The notes beneath the pieces are model-generated. The model was not told the DNA's origin. It searched no databases and saw only the letters and a program-made list of their open reading frames with translations. A stretch of 64,000 bases of DNA from Eremomyces bilateralis CBS 781.70 (Eukaryota; Ascomycota; Dothideomycetes; Eremomycetales; Eremomycetaceae). The position numbers and the translations under genes were made by a program. Below are positions 30,756 to 40,907 of this stretch, one piece after another. Every line of letters starts with the position of its first letter. Positions within the stretch are counted from its first letter, which is position 1. The DNA lies in assembly GCF_010015585.1 (NCBI RefSeq), contig NW_022985083.1, positions 110,223-174,222 of the forward strand, written 5' to 3'.

Positions 30756-32462
30756 ATCGACGAGTTGGTCGTGTAGATTTGCGAAATTTGCTTGAAGGAG
30801 CGTGAGGTTTTGTAAGAGATTTTGGGCTCTGAAAAGGAAAGTAGCCTAGGCCTGCTAGGTAAGAGCGATGATGAAGCTTTGATATAGCGAGCAACACCTC
30901 AGGTAGGTAAGGACCGTTGAAGACAACCAGTGTTTTTAAATGACAGCAGCCAGGCTGAATAATATTGCACTTCCTGAACAATAGGTGACACAATAGGTGA
31001 AATGAAGGGTGATGGATGGAAGACAAAGGAACTTCGGGAAACGGAGGGAAACAATCCTCTTTATTCCTCGTACATTGACTTGCCTATCCCCCAACACTAC
31101 GCGTCTTTGTTTCTGCCCACGCGTGTTCCCTCCGAGTCCATAAGTTTCACATATTAATCGACAGAAACTGGCTCGCTAGCCGTGATCGAGTCTCCGATAT
31201 TCAGGAGTCGTGTGATGGGTCCTTGTCCCGTCAGCCTATCGCTAAGCAAAGCTTAACCATCGAAACAATGGTGGGCTGTGATCCATCCATCTGCGACCCC
31301 AGGCGAGCTCCATTGTATTTTGTTGGCTTTGTTGCAGCTTCGATGTGGATAGACCCTCTCGGCCTATCCCTCGGCGGCTGTCGAGGTCATCCGAGTGAAT
31401 CACGATGTGCAGTGCGGAGAGTATCTCGGTAGATCGGAGTCCTCTGACTGTGATGGAACATGTACGTGTACTGCGGAGTGAAGGCGGTAGTCTTTGTGGA
31501 CCATTAACACGCCCATCTTTATGTCCATGGTGCCAATCGGCTCAGGGATGAAATTCAACACGTTTCATGGCGGCCGCTGTGGGAAGCTGATGTTGAACAT
31601 CAGTCGATGACCGCGGGGTGATTGGTGAACATGGATCGGCAGGGGAGGCGCGGAGAGTGCCCGCTCTGCAAGGGGCAGGCACCACAGCTCCCCGCCGATT
31701 GGTTGAGAAAGTTCCAGTTCCTGAATCTTCAGACACACATCGTCACTGTTTAAACTCGTGTGACAGATGGGCAATGTGACACCGATGCGAACTACCGAGA
31801 GGTGGATCAGATGCCGAGAGCTGGCATGGTTGTGTTTCACGAAACATTCATGAGTTTTGCGCCGGCGCCTATATTATCCACTGGTTAAGAGGAGGTGTGC
31901 ACATCTCCTAACAGCTCACTCCTTGTTTCCGGACTCTAAGCATACACGTCAGTCCTTGACGAGCACACGAAACATCTTGCACACTTTATGGCTGCTGCTT
32001 CTATCGCATTTATCATGATAGGAAAACACATATACACGGTTCGGATGGTCACGACTGTAGGCAAGAAGTCAGAGCGAAACATTGGTGGTGTTCGCAGACA
32101 AAGGCAACATAGGCAATGGTTGCAGCATGGCAACCTCGAGGCTGCCTCCTGCAGAGTACACGGCAGTTTTTGGATCTGAATGAAATTTTTCCGGTATTAG
32201 TCCTTAGAGTCATGCGGTGTCAAATCCCTTCGGCGAAGACTAAGTAATCCCACCAGTATGCTAAACACTCAGAAGCAACGTGTCGCTTTCGCCACCAACC
32301 TCCCAGCCAACTCCAAAGCAGCCAACTCCAAAGCAGCCGACTCCGATGAATTCGTCTTGGAAAGTGTAATGGCCCGTCGTATACCTCGCACTTAATTTCG
32401 CCCGTCGAGCCCTAAGTTCGGTGGACAAGCCCGAAGTCCTCTCCTGCACGCGGTCCCAAACT
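30756..32462. other. gene-poor intergenic with a short 15-bp tandem repeat
   Basis: About 1.7 kb between the start of the AA11 gene and the 3' end of taf5. I see no gene. GCCAACTCCAAAGCA is repeated twice at 32306-32335 with a partial third copy. Confidence 0.45.
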
Positions 32463-35008
32463 TTAAGGAAGATATGCGCCAGCCGCCATCACTAAGTTCG
32501 ACCCTGTGAACATGACGTGGTAGACCGGGCTCTTCTTCGTCGGAAACGCACTGATCTGATCGCTCGTCACCACGGTGTCCTTCGCCCCCTTGCCTTTCTT
32601 CGACGTGGTAATCGCCCCCGGGCCCGCGCCGGGTGTAGCCGCCGTATCGATCTTGGCGTTGATTGCGCCCGTGGCTCCGTCGACCGGCACTACCTTTCCG
32701 TTCACCACCGCCGAGTTGGTGTTGTCTACGGCCCGCTGCACGCAGTCCCATACCCGCACCGTGCCGTCCATACCCCCGGATACCAGTACGGTGCTCTCCA
32801 CGCTCCAGGATAGGCTCCAGATGCCGCCTTTGCCGTGTCCGCGCATGCGTCGAGCGCGTCGCCCGCTATGCAGGTCGAAGAGCATGATCGTACCACTGTC
32901 GTCGGCGGTCGCGAGGGTGAGGCCGTTGGGCGAGCAGGCGAGCGCCGTGATGGTCCCCGTGAAGCCCGTGAACATGCGCATCGGTCGCCCGGTGACGATG
33001 TCCCACATGCGCACCGTCTTGTCGCTGGAGCAGGTGAACACGTAGACATTGTTCGGGTGGAAGACGATCTGGTCGACGTCGTCGTCGTGGCCGACGAAGA
33101 GCCGGAGCGGTTCGACATGATCTGTCACCCAAAGTCGTGCAGTACGATCATGGGAGGCGGTCGCGAAGTAGTGCCCGTACGGACCCCATCGGACATCCCA
33201 AACCGGCCCGGCGTGACCTTTGTAGACAACAAGACATGCCCAGGCGTCGATGGACCACAGTCGGACTGTGCCGTCTCCTGATGAGGAAAGGAGGTAGCGT
33301 GAGTGGGTAGTAGGAGCCTCAGCATCGGTGCTAGGGTTGACGGTTGATGGTGAAAAGGAGACCGCGAAGACTGGCCCGGAGTGGCCGACTAACCGTTGAG
33401 ATGCGGATGGCTTGGTTTGTTCGCCGGAGATTTGGCTCGCGAGAGATGGAAGTGGTTTGCCATCAAGAGACCAGACTCGGATGTAAGACTCGGAAGTCCC
33501 TGCAGCCACCATTTTATAGTCACCCGAGATATCGATGCAGTTAGTTCTTGTAGATGTCAGTTCAGTTGCTATGAGTTGTTTTGATACAACCTACGTGTCG
33601 AAAGTGTTGTGGAAAGTGTACATAATGACACTAACTCCAGGCCCAACGCCACCAGTCACCCCCTCGATCTTGAACCGATCTCGGTTTTCTTTGATTCGTT
33701 GCACTTCCATTGCGACGTCCCGAGCCAACGGAGGAGGTAGAGGGATTTTTGTTCGCGGAGGTGCATCTTCGGTAGGTTCGCGCTTGATGTGAGCTTCGAA
33801 CTCATCAACATAGGATCGTTCGCCTGGACCTGGTGGGTCACGTGAATCTTCATCCTGCAGTGCTGCTCGAACATCTTCCATGGCATCATCATCCATTGGC
33901 AATGGTCCCAGTTGCAGTCGAGGCAGCACGTTTGGCGCGTTCGGATCGGTGTTGGCTGACCCGGCCATGTGTCCGGGAATCCCCTCGTCTTCTGGTGGAA
34001 ACGAGTCGTCGATGCCTCGAGACGCAAGCATTGCGGCAAGACTCCGCTCTTGGCCAGCTTCAGTTCGATTCCTGTGACGGATAGTCATGTAGGTGCTTAT
34101 GAGGAACATGATGACCGAGCCTCCCTCTGCCTCTTTTGCTTCCAAAAATTGGATGAGTGGATGAAATGCGCCATCGGTGATGGTAATTTGGTATTTGTTG
34201 TTGCGATAGTCCTTCGCCAGGTTGTTGTTTTCCACGTGCTCTGGGAGCGTAATCAAAGCAAGTTGACGAAGGTCATCTTCATGCTCTTTCTCGAAGAGTT
34301 CCTTAAACTTGTCGTAGAACTCTCCACACTGCTTCGGATAAAATTCCAGAGAAAGACTGAGGATGGAATAGACGAACAAAGGCCATAGCAGCCGCTTGAG
34401 TTCGACTCTGTACAGCTCCAAGCTGTCTGTGACCCAGGTGTTGAAGAGCTCTAGACCAGACGTTAGATCTACACGCGATGATCTTTTGAAAGCTACTCAC
34501 CAAACGAAGCAGGGTACTTCTCGCCACCTAGATCGTCAACGCGTGGCTTTTCGCGATTTCCACCATCGATGGTGTGCGACTCTTTCCGCAGTGTAGCTTC
34601 GGTTCTGCTGTACCCCTTCTTGTTCAGATACTCAAGCACCTGGTAAGGTCTAGCGTTAATACATTCCACTGCCCTTCCGACCATATGTGGTGTAAATGTC
34701 TGAAACCGCTTGTCCTTGGCCAAAGCCTGGAAAAACGCCATCTTGGACGGGGGGATATGGATGGCATTTGTGAGAGGAAGTAAGAGCAATCAAAGACAAG
34801 GGATTAAGGGAGTACAGGCGATAAAGGCAGAACTGATGAAGGCAACACATACTATCTGGTTCAGGTTCTGCTGTGAAGGAGTTCCTGGGCTCTGCCCTGG
34901 TCCATGGGATTGTATCGGAGTCGGGGGCATCCCCCCGCTGGGTGGCCCATTTGCAATGCTGGCACTGCGAGAGGGCGGGATTATCAATCCAGGATGTGGG
35001 TTCGACAT
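32463..35008 (-). CDS. taf5: Transcription initiation factor TFIID subunit Taf5
   Basis: Taf5 is a scaffold subunit of TFIID (and of SAGA in yeast). Four exons, 34853-35008, 34501-34639, 33595-34450 and 32463-33546, give 744 residues. Exon 1 (MSNPHPGLIIPPSRSASIAN) joins exon 2 at NLNQI|VLEYLNKKGYSRTEA, which forms the LisH-like motif. The TAF5 N-terminal domain follows (FNTWVTDSLELYRVELKRLL, FYDKFKELFEKEHEDDLRQL). The C-terminal half has six WD40 repeats, seen as VGHSGPVFAVSFSP, GHAGPVWDVRWGPYG, VGHDDDVDQIVFHP, TGFTGTITALACSP, RGHGKGGIWSLSWS, and the usual end TGSNLVMAAGAYLP. Introns 2 and 3 are 50 and 48 bp, but intron 1 is 213 bp and contains an in-frame alternative start (see findings). 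It diverges from med11. Confidence 0.95.
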
Positions 35009-35564
35009 TTTCAAATGCGTTCAAATGCGTTCAAATGAGTTGGGGGCGTATTCACTTTGCGCTAGATTAGAATATCAATGCGACGGTCCCATCATCGACA
35101 ACGTCTTGGCGATCGCGAGGTGTCGCAGAGCACTTATTCTCAATATCTGTCACTTCGACCGGTATGTTTCCGCTTGATACCGTCGATGTATTCTTGTAAA
35201 TTGGGTGTTATTATGGCGATATTTCAAAGATGACTTTGAACGGCTTTGAAGTCAATTATCAAGAATTTAAGAGTGAGGTCAATGGAATATGCAGCTCATA
35301 TGAAGTTACAATTGATTGCGGCTCTGCGGGATCTCCATGCTTCGACGGACGATAGCTACCGTAAATGCATTCTTTCAATTGACCTCATACCCTGATCCCC
35401 CCCACCTCCCGCAGCATTGCTCATCCATTTCTGGCTACTGTCAATATTCGATTTAATATCGCCCATCGGGAGTGCTTTTATATTGGCATGCTGCAAATCT
35501 ATTTGGCCGTATCATGTCATAACCTTAGTGGTGGAGGGAGCAGTCCTACGGACGATCAGTTGAT
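35009..35564. promoter_or_regulatory. shared divergent intergenic of taf5 and med11, with a 10-bp triplicate
   Basis: The 556-bp region holds the leaders and promoters of both genes. Directly upstream of the taf5 ATG, at 35010-35040, TTCAAATGCG occurs three times in tandem (third copy TTCAAATGAG). It would lie in the taf5 5' UTR. Confidence 0.6.
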
Positions 35565-36085
35565 ATGGCGAGCGAAGACCCCTCAAAAGCAGCTGGACAC
35601 ATCAATGCGCTGAACGACATTGCGCGAGTAAGTTGAAGCAAAATAGCTTGCTATCAGGGTACTGATTCTGATCGAAGGATGTTCCGGAACTCCTCCAAGC
35701 TGCCGGTTCAGCAATCAGCGCCATGACCTCGAAACCGCCGAGTTCCACAAACCATGGTAGTGATGCATCCCTGGACACACTTGAAGGTCGAAAAGCCGAG
35801 TTCCGCGCCCAATCAAAGACGTTCTTTACGCTCGTCAAAACCATCAGTGAGCGATTGCAGACGGAAGCGCAAGAGCTCGAGGACTCGGGGACTCTGTTGG
35901 GCGATGCGGCAAAGACCGAGACCGAAGAGGGGGTTACAAACGGTGGAATGGGTCGTTTCGATATCGGCGTCCTCAATGCGCGGGCTTCGGATGTTGGGAA
36001 AGCCAAGCAGAATGAATTGCTTGAAGAGGCTCGGAAATTACTCGAGGCGAAGGTGGAAGAGTCCGCTGGTGGACAATCGACCTGA
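35565..36085 (+). CDS. med11: Mediator complex subunit Med11
   Basis: Med11 is a small head-module subunit of Mediator that pairs with Med22 and contacts TFIIH. Two exons, 35565-35627 and 35678-36085, with a 50-bp intron (gtaagt..gatcgaag), give 156 residues. The N-terminus MASEDPSKAAGHINALNDIA runs straight into RDVPELLQAAGSAISAMTSK, a pattern typical of fungal Med11. A helix FRAQSKTFFTLVKTISERLQ follows and the protein ends in a Glu/Lys-rich helix. The length is as expected. It converges with the flavin-reductase gene, stop to stop about 75 bp apart. Confidence 0.88.
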
Positions 36086-36161
36086 TCACGGGAAGTTCTG
36101 TCACGGAAAGGCCAGGCAGGACGTTCGGATGGATATCAGTGGCAATCCACTTTCCGCACAA

Positions 36162-37082
36162 CTATGTACCTAATATTCGAACAGGAGTTTGGCTGCTTTG
36201 CTCCTCTGCCGCTAGAGTCGGATCTTCCGAGCCCCTCCGTGATTTAACTGTATATTTCCGTATAATCTCGCCCCGATCTATATCCGCCCACTCCCGGAAT
36301 GCTTTGCGAGCATACATTATCCCCTTAAAGGAGTTGATCTCATTCCCAGTCACCCGGTGAGGCGGCACTATCACGTTCGACACTTGCGCAACGACGATCA
36401 TATGGTCATGGATTTCCATGCACTTGGCCGGCAGCAGCTGGCATTCGAAAATGGCCGGTATCGCCTGGTCGTTCTGAAGGACCAACGGGAATTTCGGGGT
36501 GACGGTGACGGGATACTTCCCACGCACCGACATCCATTTGCCCTCGCCGTTTCCTTTCGTGAATTCCGTCGCCAGGTCGTGGGCGAGGTGGTTGTGGGAG
36601 AGGAGGTGGACGAAGAAGGAGTTGCGGTTCAGGTGGCCTCGAACGATGGACTCGAGCGTCAACGATGGCTTGCGGATGTTGAAGGTGACGATCGGCACCG
36701 GGTCTAAGGTGACCGTCGAGAAGGACGATACGGTCATGCCGGCGAAGCGCCGCTGCGCTGATTCCAGAGGGATCTTCTTGTCTTTGACGGCGAGGAGATT
36801 GTCCCGATAGGCTGTCACTATCACGACAGGGTGTGGAATGCTTTGCATGGCCGTGCGTACAAGGTCGGGCTTGGTATGTCTTTCGCTAAGTTCATAATAA
36901 GACCGGGTGCCGGGTGACCTAACGGGGTATTTTTCAATCGAAATTTTTGATATAGGGCTGTCGGTCTCGTCTTCGGGTGCCAATCCTCTCTGCGCAGCGT
37001 CACTTGCATGATTGTCGTCCGTGAGATTGGATTGGGTTCCGTCGGGTGCATTTTGAAGATTTGTTGAAGAAGTGAAGAGCAA
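36162..37082 (-). CDS. Flavin reductase-like (FMN-binding) domain protein; 5' exon unresolved
   Basis: The frame codes for a flavin-reductase-like split-barrel protein: MQSIPHPVVIVTAYRDN, RFAGMTVSSFSTVTLDPVPI, FNIRKPSLTLESIVRGHLNR, FFVHLLSHNHLAHDLATEFT, then IFECQLLPAKCMEIHDHMIV. Such fungal proteins bind FMN or FAD; the substrate is unknown. The frame is open without an ATG up to about 37172, so the true start needs a spliced 5' exon. A candidate is the ATG at 37296, whose product (MAKRMATPINPYSSLKLLQS, Ser/Arg-rich, few acids) looks like a mitochondrial presequence. It could join in frame at about 37018 or at another acceptor. The upstream sequence shares an intergenic with the mitochondrial ribosomal protein gene. 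End chosen conservatively. Confidence 0.8.
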   Translation of the reverse strand: MLFTSSTNLQNAPDGTQSNLTDDNHASDAAQRGLAPEDETDSPISKISIEKYPVRSPGTRSYYELSERHTKPDLVRTAMQSIPHPVVIVTAYRDNLLAVKDKKIPLESAQRRFAGMTVSSFSTVTLDPVPIVTFNIRKPSLTLESIVRGHLNRNSFFVHLLSHNHLAHDLATEFTKGNGEGKWMSVRGKYPVTVTPKFPLVLQNDQAIPAIFECQLLPAKCMEIHDHMIVVAQVSNVIVPPHRVTGNEINSFKGIMYARKAFREWADIDRGEIIRKYTVKSRRGSEDPTLAAEEQSSQTPVRILGT

Positions 37083-37641
37083 TCGTCGGGATGGGGTGGT
37101 TTGGGCGATGCTTCTTGAAGTCGAGTATTTAGAAGTACCTATCGAGACGTAAATCAGCCTCCGTTTGCGGATTCAAGCACATCTGATTTGTCGTACATAT
37201 TGAGCGACTCCGACATATGGAGGAATATTTGGACAATGACTGCAATAGCTTCAACGAGCTGTAAGGGTTGATAGGTGTCGCCATGCGCTTCGCCATCTTC
37301 GGACTCGACCAGGCGTTGCTCGCGGATTCAAAGAGTACCTCGTCTTCAACAAGCGTCAAGCAGTAAGAGAATGGACTTTACGGGTGTTTGTCACTAGGAA
37401 TTCGGTAAATAAGGACGTGAACAATTCAATCGCAAGAAAACAAAGGATTCATTGACTCGGAGTTTAGAGGAGAGCAGAGAACCCTCTAAAGTTGGTCTGA
37501 GCTTCTAAACTTTTCCCAGGCGGCCAGGCCCAGGGTTCCGACCTTCGCCATTTCTGCAATTCAGCGCTCAACCATGATCTAGCCCGTTCACGCGACAAAC
37601 CTCTTCTAATCCGGCGACATCGAGGGGATTATGATGCTGCA

Positions 37642-38180
37642 ATGTCCGTCAATTCCTTGAGACCCAATGGTGGTCTCTTTGTTCGGCAATCGAAACCGTG
37701 GACCACCCAGATTCGTCATGCGACGTTGATCCGACGACCCAAACGCCCCTACACCTTCACCCAGCTCGTCACCCTCTCGGACGGCAGCACCTTCTTACAT
37801 CGCACGACATCTCCTACGCCGGTATACCGCTCGACCAAGGATGCGAAGAACTCGCCGTTGTGGAATCCTTCCAGTCAGAAACTCCTGAGCGTAGAAGAGG
37901 ATGAAGCCGGACGGTTGGCGGCATTCCGCGCACGATTCGGACGAGGATGGGATGCAGAGGGTACCATCAGTAAAGATGAGGTTCGGATCACGGAAATTTC
38001 TTGATGAGGCTCATGCTAACGATGTGAAAGGCTACAAAAGCTACCGACGCGAAGGAGCAACCTGAGTCCTCCGAAGACAGCCTGCTCGATCTCATGAGGA
38101 GCTTTAGCACTCAACAGCCATCGGGAAAGGCATCAGATGAGACCCCTACTACAAAAGCTGAAAAGGAGGGGAAAAAGTAG
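37642..38180 (+). CDS. mrpl36: Mitochondrial large-subunit ribosomal protein bL31m (yeast Mrpl36 type)
   Basis: bL31m is a component of the mitochondrial 54S ribosomal subunit. Two exons, 37642-37980 and 38031-38180, with a 50-bp intron whose branch site (gctaac) and acceptor (gaaag) are good but whose donor is gttcgg, give 162 residues. The N-terminus is basic with few acids, as in a mitochondrial presequence. The conserved core is RRPKRPYTFTQLVTLSDGST, then TTSPTPVYRSTKDAKNSPLW, and EEDEAGRLAAFRARFGRGWD. Exon 2 gives an acidic/Lys-rich tail. The length matches fungal orthologues. Confidence 0.88.
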
Positions 38181-38718
38181 GCTTTGAAGTAAAGGCTAGT
38201 TGAGGACAGTTGAGGGCAGTGTATTGCATGACCACGATGCTTTTCCTTTCTTGTGAGACGGCACTCTGGCTAGCCGCTTTTGCGAATGAAGACGATGTCC
38301 TTATACGCTGCTCATAGGGTGTTTGCTATCAGAAAGTGCAAAACTGGCGAGGGAGCGCCTTAAGAGAGTGGATATGGTCTTGCCTTGGATTGCGGAGAAC
38401 TTGATGTTGCAGCATACGCAGCGATTGATCCCAATCTACGCACCAGAGTCTACCTGTACGCATGTAAATGTATTGTACAATATTAACGAAAATAGAGAGA
38501 AAATGTCTTGATATCATGTCGTGCTAGGTACGGGGAGTCTACCTACGTTTGATAAGATCCATTGCCCAGGGTCTATATTCGCGACAAGGGAGATGCGATC
38601 AAATACTATAAATGTGTGCCTGTCAAGTTCCACCATGAACAGTAAGCATTGAGCATAGAAGAAGTAGAAGGTAGTACATGTAGAACCCGAAATTCCATCG
38701 CCGTGATGGAGATAGGTA
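38181..38718. other. intergenic left of the transposon
   Basis: About 540 bp between the bL31m stop and the left end of the transposon, 3' flank of the former. No gene seen. It is AT-rich around 38440-38520. Confidence 0.45.
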
Positions 38719-38803
38719 TCCGTGCCCCATGGCCGCCCCACAACCTCTGGTTGTGGGTGCTCCCACACCAAAAGTAAAACCCACGCCAAAAGTACAATTT
38801 TAC
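38719..38803 (+). repeat. left terminal inverted repeat, 85 bp
   Basis: Begins TCCGTGCCCCATGGCC and ends ACAATTTTAC. It is mirrored at 40540-40624 with one mismatch (A here, C in the right copy, within CCAAAAGT-AAACCCACG). It contains two CCAAAAGT words and internal inverted repeats. Confidence 0.95.
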
Positions 38804-38831
38804 CATCATCTTCAAATCTATACCACCAAAC

Positions 38832-40523
38832 ATGCCTAAACGCGTCAAATATCCAGAAGAGACTATACAGAAAGCACTCAAGAAGGCTACAGAGCAAAAA
38901 AAAGCAGGAAAATCGGTTAACGTTTCAGCGTTAGCGCGTGAATTCCAAATCAGCCAGTTCGTCCTTCGAGGTCGCCTTCAAGGGAAAACATCCTATTCCA
39001 ACCGTTCTCCGTTCGTACAAGCGACCAAACTCGATCAGCTACAAGAAAAGGCTCTCCTAGCTTGGATCCACCAGCTTGATGAGTGGGGAGCGCCTCCTAC
39101 GCCTACAGAAATCGAAGCGTGCGCCAACTCTATGCTCCGAAGAAACGCGCTCGATACAACCCAGCCACCACCCCACGTTAGCAAGAACTGGAAATACAAG
39201 TTTATTAAGCGCCATACCCTTCCGCTTATCGACCAAAAACCAGTTAAAGACGACCGCCTACGTGCTGAGGATCTTGGACATATACAGCATTGGTTTCAAC
39301 TCCTTCAGGAGCAGATTCAAGAACATGGAATCGAGGCCCGGAATATATATAATTTCGACGAAAGTGGCTTCCGCCTTGGTGAAGGGAAGCGCCAAAAAGT
39401 AGTCAGTTTCCGACCGGGGGCAAAACGAGGCAGTCCTAGTACGGAGTCAGGCGAATCGGTTACGGATATCGAGTGTATCGCTGCTGATGGTTTTGTTCTT
39501 CCACCCTACTTTATCCTAAAGGGCGAGAACCATCTTGAACGATGGTACGAAGGCCAGATTCCAGACGATTACTGTATCAATATCTCTAAGTCTGGGTGGT
39601 CAAACGACCTTATTGCCTTCGATTGGATCCAGCATTTCCATCGGTATACAAGACACCGGGCTGAGAAGGGGAAACGACTGCTCTTAATGGATAACCACGC
39701 TTCGCATCTTACCCATGAGTTCATTGAATTCTGCGAAAAAGTTGATATTATTCTTTTCCCATTTCCCCCGCATACGACCCATTTCCTTCAGCCGCTCGAT
39801 GGGAAGCCGTTTCTTGCGTTGAAACACTACTTCCGGCAGACAAATACGCATATCTCACGGTGGGGATTCGACGCAGCGGACAAGGCCTCATTCCTTACAG
39901 AAATGCCCCAAATCCGCCAAAACGCCTTCAAATCGCGTACGATTCGACACGCTTTTAAAGAGAGGGGTCTTTGGCCATGGGATCCTGAGCAGATTTTACC
40001 AACCCTTCGGCAACAGGTTGACCAAGAGGCAGAGGAGCTTCGGATATTTAATGGCACGCCACCAACGTCAAGTATTACGGCAACACCGAGTGCATCTCCA
40101 CCAAATACCATCCGTACGGTACGCCGGAGACAACAGAAGATCATAAATACGCCTGAGGCCCTACTTTCTAGTCGGAAATACCAACGTCGCGTTCGCCAAG
40201 CTACGGAGTCATTGATCAAGGCAGTCGAAGAGATCGAGGCGTATAAGGGGTCCGTTTCGGCCACACAACGCCAGCAAACCAAAAAGAGTCGCCGCCAGGT
40301 TAAAACAGGACTTAGCCAGACCGGATCATTATATGCTAGTGAGGCGAAGCGCTACGTTGAAGCGCGTGGTCAGAAGGAGCGGGAGGCGGCAATTAGGAAG
40401 GCACAGCGGGACTGGCGGCGGGAAAAACAACAGGAAAACCAGCAGGAACCATCTCCTGTACTCGATCAACCTACTAGTACGGAGGATCTCGGTTTTTTTA
40501 TCGATTTACATCCTGAGTTCTGA
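38832..40523 (+). CDS. pogo/Fot1-family transposase
   Basis: A 563-residue transposase in a single exon. Residues 1-55 form a psq/CENP-B-type helix-turn-helix (YPEETIQKALKKATEQKKAG, VSALAREFQISQFVLRGRLQ). A second CENP-B-like DNA-binding part follows (ALLAWIHQLDEWGAPPTPTE, VSKNWKYKFIKRH). The DDE_1 catalytic core has Asp176 in IYNFDESGFRLG, Asp287 in LLLMDNHASH and Asp323 in FLQPLDGKPF, a DD35D spacing usual for fungal Fot1-like enzymes. The C-terminal 160 residues are charged and Gln-rich, ending near FFIDLHPEF. All catalytic residues and both DNA-binding parts are present, so the gene looks functional. The stop lies 16 bp from the right inverted repeat. Confidence 0.95.
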   Translation: MPKRVKYPEETIQKALKKATEQKKAGKSVNVSALAREFQISQFVLRGRLQGKTSYSNRSPFVQATKLDQLQEKALLAWIHQLDEWGAPPTPTEIEACANSMLRRNALDTTQPPPHVSKNWKYKFIKRHTLPLIDQKPVKDDRLRAEDLGHIQHWFQLLQEQIQEHGIEARNIYNFDESGFRLGEGKRQKVVSFRPGAKRGSPSTESGESVTDIECIAADGFVLPPYFILKGENHLERWYEGQIPDDYCINISKSGWSNDLIAFDWIQHFHRYTRHRAEKGKRLLLMDNHASHLTHEFIEFCEKVDIILFPFPPHTTHFLQPLDGKPFLALKHYFRQTNTHISRWGFDAADKASFLTEMPQIRQNAFKSRTIRHAFKERGLWPWDPEQILPTLRQQVDQEAEELRIFNGTPPTSSITATPSASPPNTIRTVRRRQQKIINTPEALLSSRKYQRRVRQATESLIKAVEEIEAYKGSVSATQRQQTKKSRRQVKTGLSQTGSLYASEAKRYVEARGQKEREAAIRKAQRDWRREKQQENQQEPSPVLDQPTSTEDLGFFIDLHPEF

Positions 40524-40539
40524 TATATAGATGATGGTA

Positions 40540-40624
40540 GTAAAATTGTACTTTTGGCGTGGGTTTGACTTTTGGTGTGGGAGCACCCACAACCAGAGGT
40601 TGTGGGGCGGCCATGGGGCACGGA
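40540..40624 (-). repeat. right terminal inverted repeat, 85 bp
   Basis: Reverse complement of the left end with one base change. The similarity goes on inside for a few bases (CCATCATC) after a 3-bp offset. Confidence 0.95.
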
Positions 40625-40907
40625 TACCCCTCGATATGCCCCCTGGGCCCCTGGCTTAATTCCCTCGACGGCTAAACCCCAGGTGATGTACCCCGTACTC
40701 TTTCTTCCAGAACACCAGAACCCTAGGCATCACCATTCCAATCCCACTTCCGCAATGCCGCAAATAATTCATTCCGAGTTGTATCTAGTTTTCAACGTTT
40801 CCCTAGCATAGGCTAAACTGTGTCTGATGGCAAACTTGCCATAGGCGCTGCAATGACACTGCAGAAGAACGGGAGTTCCTGACTTCCTGTGTTTGGCGCA
40901 CACCACC

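Larger units (their letters stand above)
38719..40624 (+). mobile_element. pogo/Fot1-type DNA transposon (Tc1-mariner superfamily), structurally intact
   Basis: A 1906-bp element flanked by TA on both sides (38717-38718 and 40625-40626), the expected target duplication. Its ends are inverted repeats of about 85 bp that differ at a single base, and it holds one uninterrupted transposase gene. Near-identical ends and an open frame point to a recent insertion. It sits between the convergent-free space downstream of bL31m and the promoter of the AMSH-like gene, about 280 bp upstream of that ATG. Confidence 0.95.

Noticed and set aside
29701-30795. 364-codon plus-strand frame rich in Pro-Glu-Pro-Asp
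   Set aside because: It is the opposite-strand reading of the Ser-Gly-Asp repeat of the AA11 gene, whose signal peptide and catalytic motifs are clear on the minus strand.
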